Of a stretch of 64,000 nucleotides of DNA, positions 7,538 through 15,301 are shown piece after piece; within the stretch, counting starts at the first letter, position 1, and each line of letters starts with the position of its first letter. The stretch covers positions 4,936,001-5,000,000 of the forward strand of contig NC_022657.1 of the NCBI RefSeq assembly GCF_000494755.1, in the 5' to 3' direction. The position numbers and the translations under genes are program-made. The notes under the pieces are model-generated. The model saw nothing but the letters and a program-made list of their open reading frames with translations, did no database searches and was not told the DNA's origin. The stretch is from Amorphoplanes friuliensis DSM 7358 (lineage in GTDB: Bacteria; Actinomycetota; Actinomycetes; Mycobacteriales; Micromonosporaceae).

Positions 7538-7583
7538 GTCAGTACCGACCGTGCGGGTTCCCGAAAGGAATCGGTGGCGGCCG

Positions 7584-8054
7584 TCAGTGGCCGGCGAGGT
7601 GGGGGGCGAAAGCGATCGTCACGAAGCGGATCGCCCGGCCCAGCAGGCACGTCGCCGCGAAGGTGAGGGGGTGCATCGGGGTGCGGCCGAGGTAGACGCT
7701 CGCGGCCAGCAGGGGTGGAAATCCGGTGATGGCGCTGGCGAGGAGGATCCCGGTGGACTGGCGGGGGCGGTCCAGGGCAGCGACCAACCGGGCCAGGAAC
7801 CTCCCCAGCCGGCCCGGTGCCGCGGGCCGGCGTTTGGTGAGGCGGCGTTGGAGCCAGGCCGAGCGGATCGCGCCGCGGGCGGCCAGGAAGATCAGGACCT
7901 TGCCGGCGGTCTGGCCGGTTGCGGCGGCCAGGCCGAGGGCCACGGGTGGTGCGCCGGTCGTTGCCACGGCTGCGATCAGGTAGGGCTCGGCCGGGGTGAA
8001 GGGCAGGAAGGCCGACAGGAACCCGACGGCCAGGGCCGCCAGGACGGCGATCAT
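7584..8054 (-). CDS. VTT/SNARE-associated (YqaA-like) membrane protein
   Basis: A 156-residue protein with about four hydrophobic segments. FLPFTPAEPYLIAA, a Gly/Ala-rich GLAAATGQTAGKVLIFLAARG segment (split over a re-entrant region) and a later SAITGFPPLLAASVYLG resemble the VTT (DedA/YqaA) fold. Proteins of this superfamily move or scramble phospholipids across membranes. It is the last gene of the ArsR-led operon and overlaps the phosphatidyltransferase by four bases, so it is probably co-translated with that enzyme. The context fits a lipid flippase or scramblase role, which is inferred and not shown. Confidence 0.7.
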   Translation of the reverse strand: MIAVLAALAVGFLSAFLPFTPAEPYLIAAVATTGAPPVALGLAAATGQTAGKVLIFLAARGAIRSAWLQRRLTKRRPAAPGRLGRFLARLVAALDRPRQSTGILLASAITGFPPLLAASVYLGRTPMHPLTFAATCLLGRAIRFVTIAFAPHLAGH

Positions 8055-8641
8055 GGCCGGTTGAGCGGCAGGTCCGCCGGCAGCCGGGCGGCGGCGATGA
8101 GCGAGGCGACCTTCACCACGGTGACTGCGAGCGCCACCGTGACGGCCGCGGGCGCCGGCGCGAAGAGGGCGAGGAGCACCACGGCGGCGGTGTTGAGGGC
8201 CTTGGCCGGGGGTGACCAGTTCCAGCGGTGGATGCGGCGGTCGGCGCGGGCGAAATAGTTGGGGCTGAGCAGGGGCCAGCGGAGGAACATCAGGCTCAGG
8301 AGCTGGTCGATGACCATGAACTGGACGAGGAACACCGCGATCGGCAGGGCGGTGTCCGGGCGCAGCACGACCAGGGCGGCGGCGCAGGCCGAGGTGCAGG
8401 CGCGGTCGGCGACGATGTCGAAGACCGCGCCGGTGCGGGTCTCCTGGCCCAGGGCCCGGGCGGCAGCGCCGTCGAGGATGTCGCCGATCCAGTAGATCAG
8501 GTACGCGGCCACGAGCAGGTGGGCGCTGCGGTGGGTCAGCGCCGCCACAGCGAGCCCGACGGCGGCGGCTGTGCGTACCGCGGTAATCGTGTTGGGGACG
8601 TTGAGGAGCGTGACCGGCGGGCTGAGGCCGAGGGCGGTCAT
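8051..8641 (-). CDS. CDP-alcohol phosphatidyltransferase family membrane enzyme
   Basis: A 196-residue integral membrane protein with about six spans. It carries the full family signature without substitutions: Asp54, Asp57-Gly58, Ala61-Arg62, Gly71, Asp75 and Asp79 (D-x2-D-G-x2-A-R-x8-G-x3-D-x3-D). The family joins a CDP-linked lipid to an alcohol such as glycerol-phosphate, inositol-phosphate or another acceptor, using two metal ions. The acceptor cannot be read from sequence. It overlaps both neighbours by four bases, within the operon ArsR - small TM protein - this enzyme - VTT protein. It is an extra enzyme in a regulated accessory locus, not the housekeeping pgsA or pis context. Confidence 0.85.
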   Translation of the reverse strand: MTALGLSPPVTLLNVPNTITAVRTAAAVGLAVAALTHRSAHLLVAAYLIYWIGDILDGAAARALGQETRTGAVFDIVADRACTSACAAALVVLRPDTALPIAVFLVQFMVIDQLLSLMFLRWPLLSPNYFARADRRIHRWNWSPPAKALNTAAVVLLALFAPAPAAVTVALAVTVVKVASLIAAARLPADLPLNRP

Positions 8642-8865
8642 TCGGCGTCCTTGAGGATGCGGTGCATGTCCGCGGTGCGCCGGTTGAGGTCGGCCAGTTG
8701 TGCGGTCACGTCGGTGAGCAGCCGCTGCGTCTCGGCGGCCTGGTCGGCGTACTGCCGCTGCAGGTCGCTCGACACGGCGGTCCGGGTGCGGACTCCCGCG
8801 TACCAGACGACCGAGATGAGCAGGGCGGCCAGGACGACGAGAAAGACCGAGGCGGTGATGTCCAT
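8638..8865 (-). CDS. Small membrane protein with a coiled-coil tail
   Basis: A 75-residue protein: one N-terminal membrane span (residues about 5-24, SVFLVVLAALLISVVWYAGV) followed by a charged, heptad-like helix (LQRQYADQAAETQRLL and onward) that should form a coiled coil in the cytoplasm. It starts one base before the ArsR stop and overlaps the phosphatidyltransferase by four bases, so it is firmly inside the operon. No named family is recognised. It may scaffold or regulate the two membrane enzymes encoded downstream; that is inference from context. Confidence 0.75.
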   Translation of the reverse strand: MDITASVFLVVLAALLISVVWYAGVRTRTAVSSDLQRQYADQAAETQRLLTDVTAQLADLNRRTADMHRILKDAE

Positions 8866-9219
8866 CTAACTGGTTCCTTTCGGTACGGCGTCGCCGTCGC
8901 CGGCGGTGCTCAGGGTCGTGACGGCGGCCGCCACCACGTCGGGTGTGAGGTGCAGCGAGAACGCCGTGGCCTCGTAGAACTTGAGGGCCTTGCCGTCCTC
9001 GGACAGCTCCAGCTGCGCGGTGACCAGCCCGGCCTTCTCGAGCTTCTTGAGGTGCACCTGCAGCAGTGCGCGGCTGATGCCCAGGTCGCGGGCGAGCTGG
9101 GACACGTAGGTGCGGCCGCCGGTCAGCGCCGCGAGCACGCGCAGCCGGTGCGGGCTGGCCAGCGTGGCCAGCACCTCGACCAGCCGGTCACCGGTCAGCT
9201 CCCACTCGCCTTTGCTCAT
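8866..9219 (-). CDS. ArsR-type winged-helix regulator
   Basis: A 117-residue regulator. LATLASPHRLRVLAALTGGRTYVSQLARDLGISRALLQVHLKKLEKAGLV (in pieces) is a clear ArsR-like winged helix. No Cys metal site is visible, so metal sensing is unlikely. ATG 9219 is preferred to the upstream GTG 9237 because an 18-bp inverted repeat, TGCCAA-N6-TTGGCA (9219-9236), sits exactly at and before it and would otherwise be coding. It leads the membrane-lipid operon and is divergent from the patatin-like gene, so it probably controls both directions. Confidence 0.85.
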   Translation of the reverse strand: MSKGEWELTGDRLVEVLATLASPHRLRVLAALTGGRTYVSQLARDLGISRALLQVHLKKLEKAGLVTAQLELSEDGKALKFYEATAFSLHLTPDVVAAAVTTLSTAGDGDAVPKGTS

Positions 9220-9236
9220 GCCAACTATTATTGGCA
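9219..9236. promoter_or_regulatory. Inverted repeat TGCCAA-N6-TTGGCA, candidate ArsR operator
   Basis: A perfect 6-bp dyad with a 6-bp spacer, starting at the last base of the ArsR start codon complement and extending into the divergent intergenic region. A further TTGGCA half-site lies at 9259-9264, toward the patatin gene. Position and symmetry suit autoregulation by the ArsR-type protein; binding itself is not shown. Confidence 0.55.
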
Positions 9237-9293
9237 CGTGAAAGCGAGAGAGTCAACATTGGCAAGCGGCGGGCAGCGCGGCACCCTGGGGCG

Positions 9294-10136
9294 ATGGAGC
9301 CCAGCGTGGATCAGGACCAGCCGGTGCGGATCGGCCTCGCGCTGGGCGGCGGGGCGGTCCGGGGTGCGGCACACATCGGTGTGCTCGACGTCCTGGTCAA
9401 GGCCGGCTTCGCCCCGGCAGTCGTCACGGGCTGCAGCGCCGGGGCGCTGGTCGGGGCTCTCTACGCCGGCGGGCTGAGCGCCGCGGACATCACGTCGATG
9501 GCCGGTGGTCTGCAGTGGAAACGCCTGGTGCGGCCCAGCATCACCGGCCGGGCGTTGTTCGAGACGGCGCGGCTCGGGGCGTACCTGAACGATGCTCTCG
9601 ACGGCAGGGACTTCGCGGCGCTGGACCTGCCGTTCGCCGCCGTGGCGTGCGAACTGACCACCGCCCGGCGGGTCGTGATGAGCGACGGGCCGGTGGCGAG
9701 CGCGGTGCTGGCCAGCTCGGCCATCCCGGGGGTGTTCCCGCCGGTCGAGCGCGACGGGATGCTGCTGGTCGACGGCAGTCTCGTCGACATGGTGCCCGCC
9801 GGGCTGGCCCGCAGCCTCGGCGCCGACATCGTGGTGGCGGTCGACGTGTCCGGGCCGTTGCCGCGGCGGCGTCCGAAGACGATGGTGCAGGTGATGGTGG
9901 CTGCGAGCACGTTGCAGAGCGGTGTCGCCGAGCAGCTCGCCCGGGACGCCGATCTGGTGCTGACGCCGGACGTCGACGCGTACGCGTTCTGGGAGCTCTC
10001 CCGCATGACGGAGTTCGGGCTCGCGGGGCAGGCGGCGGCCGAGGACGCGCTGCCCCTCGTGCAGGCGCTGGTGGAGGTGGCGGAGGCCCGCCGCTCCTGG
10101 GAACATCGCTCCCGGGCGGCGGACCTCCGGGGGTAG
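9294..10136 (+). CDS. Patatin-like phospholipase (NTE/RssA type)
   Basis: A 280-residue serine lipase of the patatin fold. GGGAVRG (18-24) is the oxyanion-hole loop, Ser48 in GCSAG the nucleophile, and Asp160 in DGS the second member of the catalytic dyad. ASSAIPGVFPPV before the Asp is also typical. It has no signal peptide and should act on membrane phospholipids or lysophospholipids from the cytosol. ATG 9294 is chosen since the frame upstream crosses the operator region; a start at 9231 would add 21 non-conserved residues. It faces the ArsR-led lipid operon and converges on the phosphoketolase gene with one base between stops. Confidence 0.85.
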   Translation: MEPSVDQDQPVRIGLALGGGAVRGAAHIGVLDVLVKAGFAPAVVTGCSAGALVGALYAGGLSAADITSMAGGLQWKRLVRPSITGRALFETARLGAYLNDALDGRDFAALDLPFAAVACELTTARRVVMSDGPVASAVLASSAIPGVFPPVERDGMLLVDGSLVDMVPAGLARSLGADIVVAVDVSGPLPRRRPKTMVQVMVAASTLQSGVAEQLARDADLVLTPDVDAYAFWELSRMTEFGLAGQAAAEDALPLVQALVEVAEARRSWEHRSRAADLRG

Positions 10137-10137
10137 A

Positions 10138-12585
10138 TCAGCCCTGGCCGGCCCAGTCGCCGAGGGTCCAGTCGCGGACCTCCGGCATGTCCTCCAGGTG
10201 CTCCACCACGTACGCCTCGTGCCGGGCCAGCTGGCTCTCGCACCACGCCTTGAGCTCGGTCGCGCCGCGGGGCAGCCGCTTGGTGTTGTTGATCGCGTCC
10301 ATCACCAGGTGATAGCGGGACGCCTTGTTGCGGACCGTCATGTCGAACGGGGTGGTGGTCGTGCCCTGCTCGATGAAGCCGCGGACCCGGAACCGGTCGG
10401 CGTCCGGGCGGCCGTGGACGAGCTGGTGGATGGCGCCGGGGTAGCCGTGGAACGAGAAGACCACGTCGACGGTGTCCGTGAACAGTTCCGTGAACAGCGT
10501 CTCGCTCATGCCGTGCGGGTGGTCCTTCGGGCGTACCAGGGTCATGAGGTCGACGACGTTGACGACCCGGACCTTGAGACCGGGCAGCCTCTCCTTGAGG
10601 ATCTGGGCCGCCGCCACGGTCTCCATGGTGACCACGTCACCGGCGCAGGCGAGCACGATGTCGGGGTCGCTGGTGCCGTCGTCGGTGCCGGCCCACTCCC
10701 AGATGCCGGCGCCGATCCGGGCGTGCTCGATCGCCTCGTCCATGGTGAGGAACTGAAGCTGGGGCTGCTTGTCGATGACGATCAGGTTGATGTAGGACCG
10801 CGACCGGAAGCAGTGGTCGGCGACCGACAGCAGGGTGTTCGCGTCCGGCGGCAGGTAGACCCGGGCGACGTCACCACGCTGGGTGAGGACCACCTGGATC
10901 AGGCCGGGGCCCTGGTGCGAGAAGCCGTTGTGGTCGTTGCGCCACGCGGTGGAGGTCAGCAGGACGTTGAGGCTCGGCACCTTCTCGCGCCACGGGAGGT
11001 TCCTCGCCTCCTGGAGCCACTTGCCGTGCTGGACGGTCTGCGAGGCGCTGACCATCGCGAACGCCTCGTAGGTGGCGAACATGCCGTGCCGGCCGGTCAG
11101 GGTGTAGCCCTCCAGCCAGCCGTGGCAGTTGTGCTCGGAGAGCACCTCCATGACGCGCCCGTCGCGGCTGATCTTCACGTCCTCGGGGGTCACGCGTTCC
11201 ATGAAGCCGCGGTCCGAGGCCTCGAAGACGGCACCGAGACGGTTGCTGTTGGTCTCGTCCGGACAGAAGAGCCGGAAGCGGTCGGGGTTGCGCCGGTAGA
11301 TGTCGCGCATCAGCTCGCCGAGCTTGCGGGTCGACTCGGCGTGCTCGGCCGCCGGACGCTCGACCTCGACCGCGTAGTCACGGAAATCCGGGATGTCGAG
11401 GTCGCGGGTCAGCTTGCCGCCGTTGGCGTGCGGGCTGGCGCTCATCCGCAAGTCACCCTCGGGCGCCAGGGACCGCACCAGCTCCATCGGCGCCCCGGTG
11501 GAATCGAAGAGCTCTTCCGGACGGTACGACTTCAGCCAGCGTTCGAGGAGTGCCAGGTGCTCGGGATTGTCGCGGACACCCGAGAGCGGCACCTGGTGCG
11601 CGCGCCACGTGCCGGCGACCTTGACGCCGTCCACCTCGGCCGGACCGGTCCAGCCCTTCGGGGAGCGCAGGATGATCAGGGGCCAGTGCGGGCGTTCGCC
11701 GTCCCACTCCCCCGCGCGGGCCGCGTGCTGGATCGCGCGGATCTTGCCCCAGGCCTCGGCCAGCGCGGCGGCGAAGCGGTGGTGCATGCCCGGGAGGTCC
11801 TCACCCTCGACCTCGATGATCTCGTAGCCGTGACCGCTGAGCAGCGAGCGCACCTCGTCGGGGTCCTTGCGGCCCAGCACGGTCGGCCCGGCGATCTTGG
11901 CGCCGTTGAGGTGCAGGATCGGCAGCACCGCGCCGTCGTGCGCGGGGTTCAGGAACGAGATGCCCTTCCACGAGCCTTCGAGGGGCCCGGTCTCCGCCTC
12001 ACCGTCACCGACCACGGCGATCGCGAGCAGGTCGGGGTTGTCCATGACCGCGCCGAAGGCGTGCACGAGGACGTAACCGAGCTCACCGCCCTCGTGGATC
12101 GAGCCCGGCGTGGTCACGGACACGTGGCTGGGGATGCCGCCGGGGCTGGAGAACTGCCGGAACAGCCGCTGCATCCCGGCCTCGTCCTGGGACACCTTCG
12201 GGTAGATGTCGCTGTAGGTGCCCTCCAGATAGCCGGCGGCGACCAGGGCGGGACCGCCGTGCCCGGGTCCGGCGAGGTAGATCGCCTGCTGACCGGTGTG
12301 CCGGATCAGCCGGGAGACGTGCGCGTAGACGAACGACAGACCGGGGCTGGTCCCCCAGTGCCCGAGCAGCCGCGGCTTGATGTGCTCGGGCCGCAACGGC
12401 TCCCGCAGCAGCGGGTTGGCACCGAGGTAGATCTGCCCGATGGTGAGGTAGTTGTTGGCCCGCCACCAGGCGTCGAGCCGGTCGATCTCCGTGTCGTCCG
12501 GAGCGGCCAGGGCGCGCACCACCTCGTCGTCGGGGGTGCGGACCTCATGTTCCGATACGGCGGTCACGTCGTTCCTTCCCGTCAT
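10138..12585 (-). CDS. xfp: Xylulose-5-phosphate/fructose-6-phosphate phosphoketolase
   Basis: A thiamine-diphosphate enzyme of about 815 residues that splits xylulose-5-phosphate (and often fructose-6-phosphate) with phosphate into acetyl-phosphate plus a sugar phosphate. Both family signatures are visible: EGGELGYVLVHAFGAV and the ThDP motif NPDLLAIAVVGDGEAETGPL. The N-terminus has the expected WWRANNYLTIGQIYL and GHWGTSPGL. ATG 12585 has AGGCAGGG close by; GTG 12567, with GGAAGGA at ideal spacing, is equally possible, and GTG 12609 less so. No acetate kinase or phosphotransacetylase lies nearby. Two abutting DevR/DosR-like 14-mers lie upstream, suggesting hypoxic or stationary-phase control. 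Confidence 0.93.
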   Translation of the reverse strand: MTGRNDVTAVSEHEVRTPDDEVVRALAAPDDTEIDRLDAWWRANNYLTIGQIYLGANPLLREPLRPEHIKPRLLGHWGTSPGLSFVYAHVSRLIRHTGQQAIYLAGPGHGGPALVAAGYLEGTYSDIYPKVSQDEAGMQRLFRQFSSPGGIPSHVSVTTPGSIHEGGELGYVLVHAFGAVMDNPDLLAIAVVGDGEAETGPLEGSWKGISFLNPAHDGAVLPILHLNGAKIAGPTVLGRKDPDEVRSLLSGHGYEIIEVEGEDLPGMHHRFAAALAEAWGKIRAIQHAARAGEWDGERPHWPLIILRSPKGWTGPAEVDGVKVAGTWRAHQVPLSGVRDNPEHLALLERWLKSYRPEELFDSTGAPMELVRSLAPEGDLRMSASPHANGGKLTRDLDIPDFRDYAVEVERPAAEHAESTRKLGELMRDIYRRNPDRFRLFCPDETNSNRLGAVFEASDRGFMERVTPEDVKISRDGRVMEVLSEHNCHGWLEGYTLTGRHGMFATYEAFAMVSASQTVQHGKWLQEARNLPWREKVPSLNVLLTSTAWRNDHNGFSHQGPGLIQVVLTQRGDVARVYLPPDANTLLSVADHCFRSRSYINLIVIDKQPQLQFLTMDEAIEHARIGAGIWEWAGTDDGTSDPDIVLACAGDVVTMETVAAAQILKERLPGLKVRVVNVVDLMTLVRPKDHPHGMSETLFTELFTDTVDVVFSFHGYPGAIHQLVHGRPDADRFRVRGFIEQGTTTTPFDMTVRNKASRYHLVMDAINNTKRLPRGATELKAWCESQLARHEAYVVEHLEDMPEVRDWTLGDWAGQG

Positions 12586-12644
12586 CCCTGCCTGACTGGC
12601 CTCCTTCACGCTAGTGCGCGACGTGCCCCCTCAGGCAGGGGCGA

Positions 12645-12672
12645 AGGACGCCGGTCCCGGGACTTTCGCCCC
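12645..12672. promoter_or_regulatory. Two abutting DevR/DosR-like boxes upstream of phosphoketolase
   Basis: On the plus strand AGGACGCCGGTCCC (12645-12658) is followed directly by GGGACTTTCGCCCC (12659-12672). Both fit the core GGGAC-N4-GTCCC of the DosR/DevR box with one or two mismatches. They lie 60-105 bases upstream of the phosphoketolase starts. The same stretch is also spanned by a 10-bp inverted repeat, CAGGGGCGAA (12636-12645) and TTCGCCCCTG (12665-12674). The assignment rests on similarity to the published consensus. Confidence 0.4.
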
Positions 12673-12701
12673 TGTCGCCCGCGTGCCCCGGACCCACGAC
12701 C

Positions 12702-13553
12702 TCAAACCGCTGGTACGCCCGCAGGGAACTCCTCGAGGCCGAGCACACGCAGCAGCTCCAGGCACTCGCGGGCCTCGGCGTCCGCCGGGGTCAGGACCAG
12801 CAGCTGCTGACCCAGATCGGGCGTGACCAGGGTTTCGCAGTCCAGCAGGATCGGGCCCACCCGCGGATGGACGATGGTCTTCCGGTCGGCGCGCCGGACC
12901 CCGACCTCGTGCTCGGCCCACAGCCGGCGGAACTCCGCGCTCGCCGCCCGCAGCCGGTCGATCAGTCCGGTCACGGTGGAGTCGGCGGCCCGCCGCCCGG
13001 CGACCGCACGCAGGTCGGCCACGAGCTGCCGCGAGTGCCGGTCCGCCTCCGCGCCCGGATGCGTCACGCGGGCAGCCGGCTCGGTGAACCAGCGGTAGGC
13101 GATGTAGCGCCGGTCGCCGGAGAAGCCGGTGAGGTCGCTCATCAGCAGCAGGGCCGCACGGTTCTGGGCCAGGACCTCCCCCAGGTCGGACATCACCAGG
13201 GCCGGGGTGTCACCGAGCAGGTCGAGCATCCGCAGCAGCCCGGCGCGGGCCAGGCGGGCCACCCCGTCGGCGGGCGGCGGCTGATGACCGGCCAGGTGGA
13301 AGAGATGGTCACGCTCGTCGTCGGAGAGCCGCAGCGCCCGGGCCAGCGCGCCGAGCAGCTGCGTCGACGGCTGACTGCTGCGGCCCTGCTCGAGCCGGAC
13401 GACGTAGTCGACCGACATCCCGGCGAGCAGCGCGACCTCCTCCCGGCGCAGACCGGTGGTGCGGCGGCGGGGGCCGCCGGCCAGGCCCACCTCGGCCGGT
13501 CGGATCGCCTCACGGCGGCGGCGCAGGAAGTCCGCGAGCTGCTCACGCTGCAT
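12702..13553 (-). CDS. XRE-family regulator with MmyB-like ligand-binding domain
   Basis: A 283-residue regulator. The N-terminal helix-turn-helix has the typical LADFLRRRREAI...GLRREEVALLAGMSVDYVVRLEQGR layout (residues about 5-60). The C-terminal MmyB-like/PAS-related domain (about 100-275) has PALVMSDLGEVLAQNRAALLL and a closing LVLTPADAEARECLELLRVLG. These proteins commonly repress a divergently encoded oxidoreductase, here the aldo/keto reductase at 13681. ATG 13553 is the natural family start. An inverted repeat, GGGAGCGG/CCGCTCCC (13590-13597 and 13617-13624), lies in the shared gap. Confidence 0.88.
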   Translation of the reverse strand: MQREQLADFLRRRREAIRPAEVGLAGGPRRRTTGLRREEVALLAGMSVDYVVRLEQGRSSQPSTQLLGALARALRLSDDERDHLFHLAGHQPPPADGVARLARAGLLRMLDLLGDTPALVMSDLGEVLAQNRAALLLMSDLTGFSGDRRYIAYRWFTEPAARVTHPGAEADRHSRQLVADLRAVAGRRAADSTVTGLIDRLRAASAEFRRLWAEHEVGVRRADRKTIVHPRVGPILLDCETLVTPDLGQQLLVLTPADAEARECLELLRVLGLEEFPAGVPAV

Positions 13554-13589
13554 GTCCCAATCCTCCCGCGCGGCCGGGCCCCCGAGCCA

Positions 13590-13624
13590 GGGAGCGGCTC
13601 TCCCACGATAAGCGCTCCGCTCCC
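13590..13624. promoter_or_regulatory. Inverted repeat GGGAGCGG-N19-CCGCTCCC between XRE regulator and aldo/keto reductase
   Basis: Two perfect 8-bp arms (13590-13597 and 13617-13624) 27 bp apart start to start, in the 127-bp divergent promoter region. It is a candidate operator for the neighbouring XRE-MmyB regulator. In such GC-rich DNA the arms could be chance, hence the modest confidence. Confidence 0.35.
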
Positions 13625-13680
13625 GCCCCCACCGGTACGCCCGCAGAGTGGGTGCCACGACCGACCACGAGGAGCACCTG

Positions 13681-14676
13681 ATGCACACACGAACCCTGGG
13701 CAGCACCGGACCGGTTGTCTCCGCCCTCGGCCTCGGCGCGATGGGCATGTCCGGCGCGTACGGCGAGGCGGACCGGGCGGAGAGCATCGCCACGGTGCAC
13801 GCCGCACTGGACGCCGGCGTCACCCTGATCGACACCGGCGACTTCTACGCCATGGGTCACAACGAGCTGCTCGTCGCCGAGGCGCTGCGCGGCCGGAGCC
13901 GGGACAGCTACCAGCTGAGCGTCAAGTTCGGCATGCTGCGGGGGCCCGGACCCCAGTTCGGCGGGCAGGACGGCCGGCCCGAGGCGGTGAAGAACTTCCT
14001 GGCGTACTCGCTGACGCGGCTCGGCACCGACCACATCGACATCTACCGGCCGGCCCGCCTCGACCCCGCGGTCCCGATCGAGGAGACCGTCGGCGCGATC
14101 AAGGAGATGATCGACGCCGGCCACGTCCGCCACGTCGGCCTGTCCGAGGTCGACGCCGCGACGATCCGGCGTGCGCACGCCGTGCACCCGATCGCCGACC
14201 TCCAGTTCGAGTACTCCCTGATCTCCCGCGCCGTGGAGACCGACATCCTGCCCACGCTGCGGGAGCTGGGGATCGGCCTGACCGCGTACGGGGTGCTCAG
14301 CCGTGGACTGATCTCCGGCCACTGGAGTGCCGGACGGGTGGGCGGTGCCGGCGATGTGCGGGGCTTCAGCCCACGGTTCGCCAGTGAGAACGTCGAGCAC
14401 AACCTGACGCTGGTGGACGCGTTGCGCCGGGTCGCCGAGGCCAAGGGCTGCACGGTTGCTCAGCTGGCCATCGCCTGGGTGGCCGCGCAGGGCGGGGACA
14501 TCGTCCCGCTGGTCGGTGCCCGTACCCGGGAGCGGTTGTCCGAGGCCCTGCCCGCGCTGGAGCTGGACCTCACCGCGGACGACCTGGCCGAGATCGAGAA
14601 GGCCGTGCCGGCCGGTTCGGCGCGGGGCGACCGCTACCCGGCCGCGTTCATGTCCTCGCTCGGCGCCGGCAACTGA
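13681..14676 (+). CDS. Aldo/keto reductase
   Basis: A 331-residue NADPH-dependent oxidoreductase of the AKR barrel. It begins MHTRTLGSTGPVVSALGLGA; Asp and Tyr of the active site are in DTGDFYAMGHNE, and Lys is in SVKFGM. The fourth tetrad position, usually His, reads IDIYRPARLDP, as in the AKR13-like subgroup where Pro-Ala-Arg replaces it. The cofactor-binding end has VPLVGARTRERLSEAL. ATG 13681 has GAGGAG six bases upstream, so the longer frame from 13648 is not needed. Divergent from the XRE-MmyB regulator, which probably controls it. Substrate unknown. Confidence 0.9.
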   Translation: MHTRTLGSTGPVVSALGLGAMGMSGAYGEADRAESIATVHAALDAGVTLIDTGDFYAMGHNELLVAEALRGRSRDSYQLSVKFGMLRGPGPQFGGQDGRPEAVKNFLAYSLTRLGTDHIDIYRPARLDPAVPIEETVGAIKEMIDAGHVRHVGLSEVDAATIRRAHAVHPIADLQFEYSLISRAVETDILPTLRELGIGLTAYGVLSRGLISGHWSAGRVGGAGDVRGFSPRFASENVEHNLTLVDALRRVAEAKGCTVAQLAIAWVAAQGGDIVPLVGARTRERLSEALPALELDLTADDLAEIEKAVPAGSARGDRYPAAFMSSLGAGN

Positions 14677-14683
14677 CGGAACG

Positions 14684-15301
14684 TCACGCCGCCGGGATCA
14701 GCACACCGCTGGTGAAGCCGGGTGCTTCGGCGACGTCGAGCATGGTCGCGGCAACCGTCGCCCGGCTGACCCGGGTGGGGAACAGCGTCCGGGGAGCCGC
14801 ACTCAGCGGAGAGACGCCCCGGCGTTCACCGAGTGGACCGTTCGTGAGGGGTCCACAGTGGAAGACCGCGCCGCCCGCGTCGAGCACGAGGGTGTCGGCC
14901 GTGACCTTGTCGGGCAGCTCCGGGCCGAGGAACCGCAGCAACGTGCGGGTCAGCGGCCCGGCTGCCGCGGCCGACGCGCCGGTGCCGTAGGCGCCCATCC
15001 AGAGGACCCGGCCGGCTCCCGAGGCCACGGCGGCGCGGGCACCGGCCGTCAGCACGCCGACCTGGTTGCGGTGGCTGACACCGAGACCGGAGACGATCGT
15101 GGTGGCGTCCCGCAGCGCCGCGGTGATGGCGGCCGTGTCGCGGACGTCAGCGCGAACGACGGTCAGCCGGTCGTGCTCGTGCCCTGGTTCCGAGAAGGCC
15201 GGGTTCCGGGCGATCGCCGTGACGTGGTGGCCGCGGCCGAGCGCCTGCTCGACCAGGAGACGCCCGGTGGCGCCGGAAGCGCCGAGAACGGTGATCCGCA
15301 T
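14684..15301 (-). CDS. NmrA-like NAD(P)-binding protein (atypical SDR)
   Basis: A 205-residue Rossmann-fold protein. GASGATG (residues 7-13) is the dinucleotide motif, VTAIARNP follows beta-2, and DVRDTAAITAAL fits the acidic turn. It lacks the classical Tyr-x3-Lys pair at the expected place, as in NmrA/SDR_a5 quinone-reductase-like or sensor proteins. Its start shares one base with the stop of the inositol-phosphatase-like gene upstream, so they form a two-gene minus-strand operon. It converges on the aldo/keto reductase gene. It may reduce a quinone or serve as a redox sensor; neither can be shown from sequence. Confidence 0.8.
   Translation of the reverse strand: MRITVLGASGATGRLLVEQALGRGHHVTAIARNPAFSEPGHEHDRLTVVRADVRDTAAITAALRDATTIVSGLGVSHRNQVGVLTAGARAAVASGAGRVLWMGAYGTGASAAAAGPLTRTLLRFLGPELPDKVTADTLVLDAGGAVFHCGPLTNGPLGERRGVSPLSAAPRTLFPTRVSRATVAATMLDVAEAPGFTSGVLIPAA

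Noticed and set aside
10198..12810. 870-residue plus-strand ORF opposite phosphoketolase
   Set aside because: A shadow ORF: it has no start signal or domain, and its composition follows the antisense of a highly expressed-type gene.
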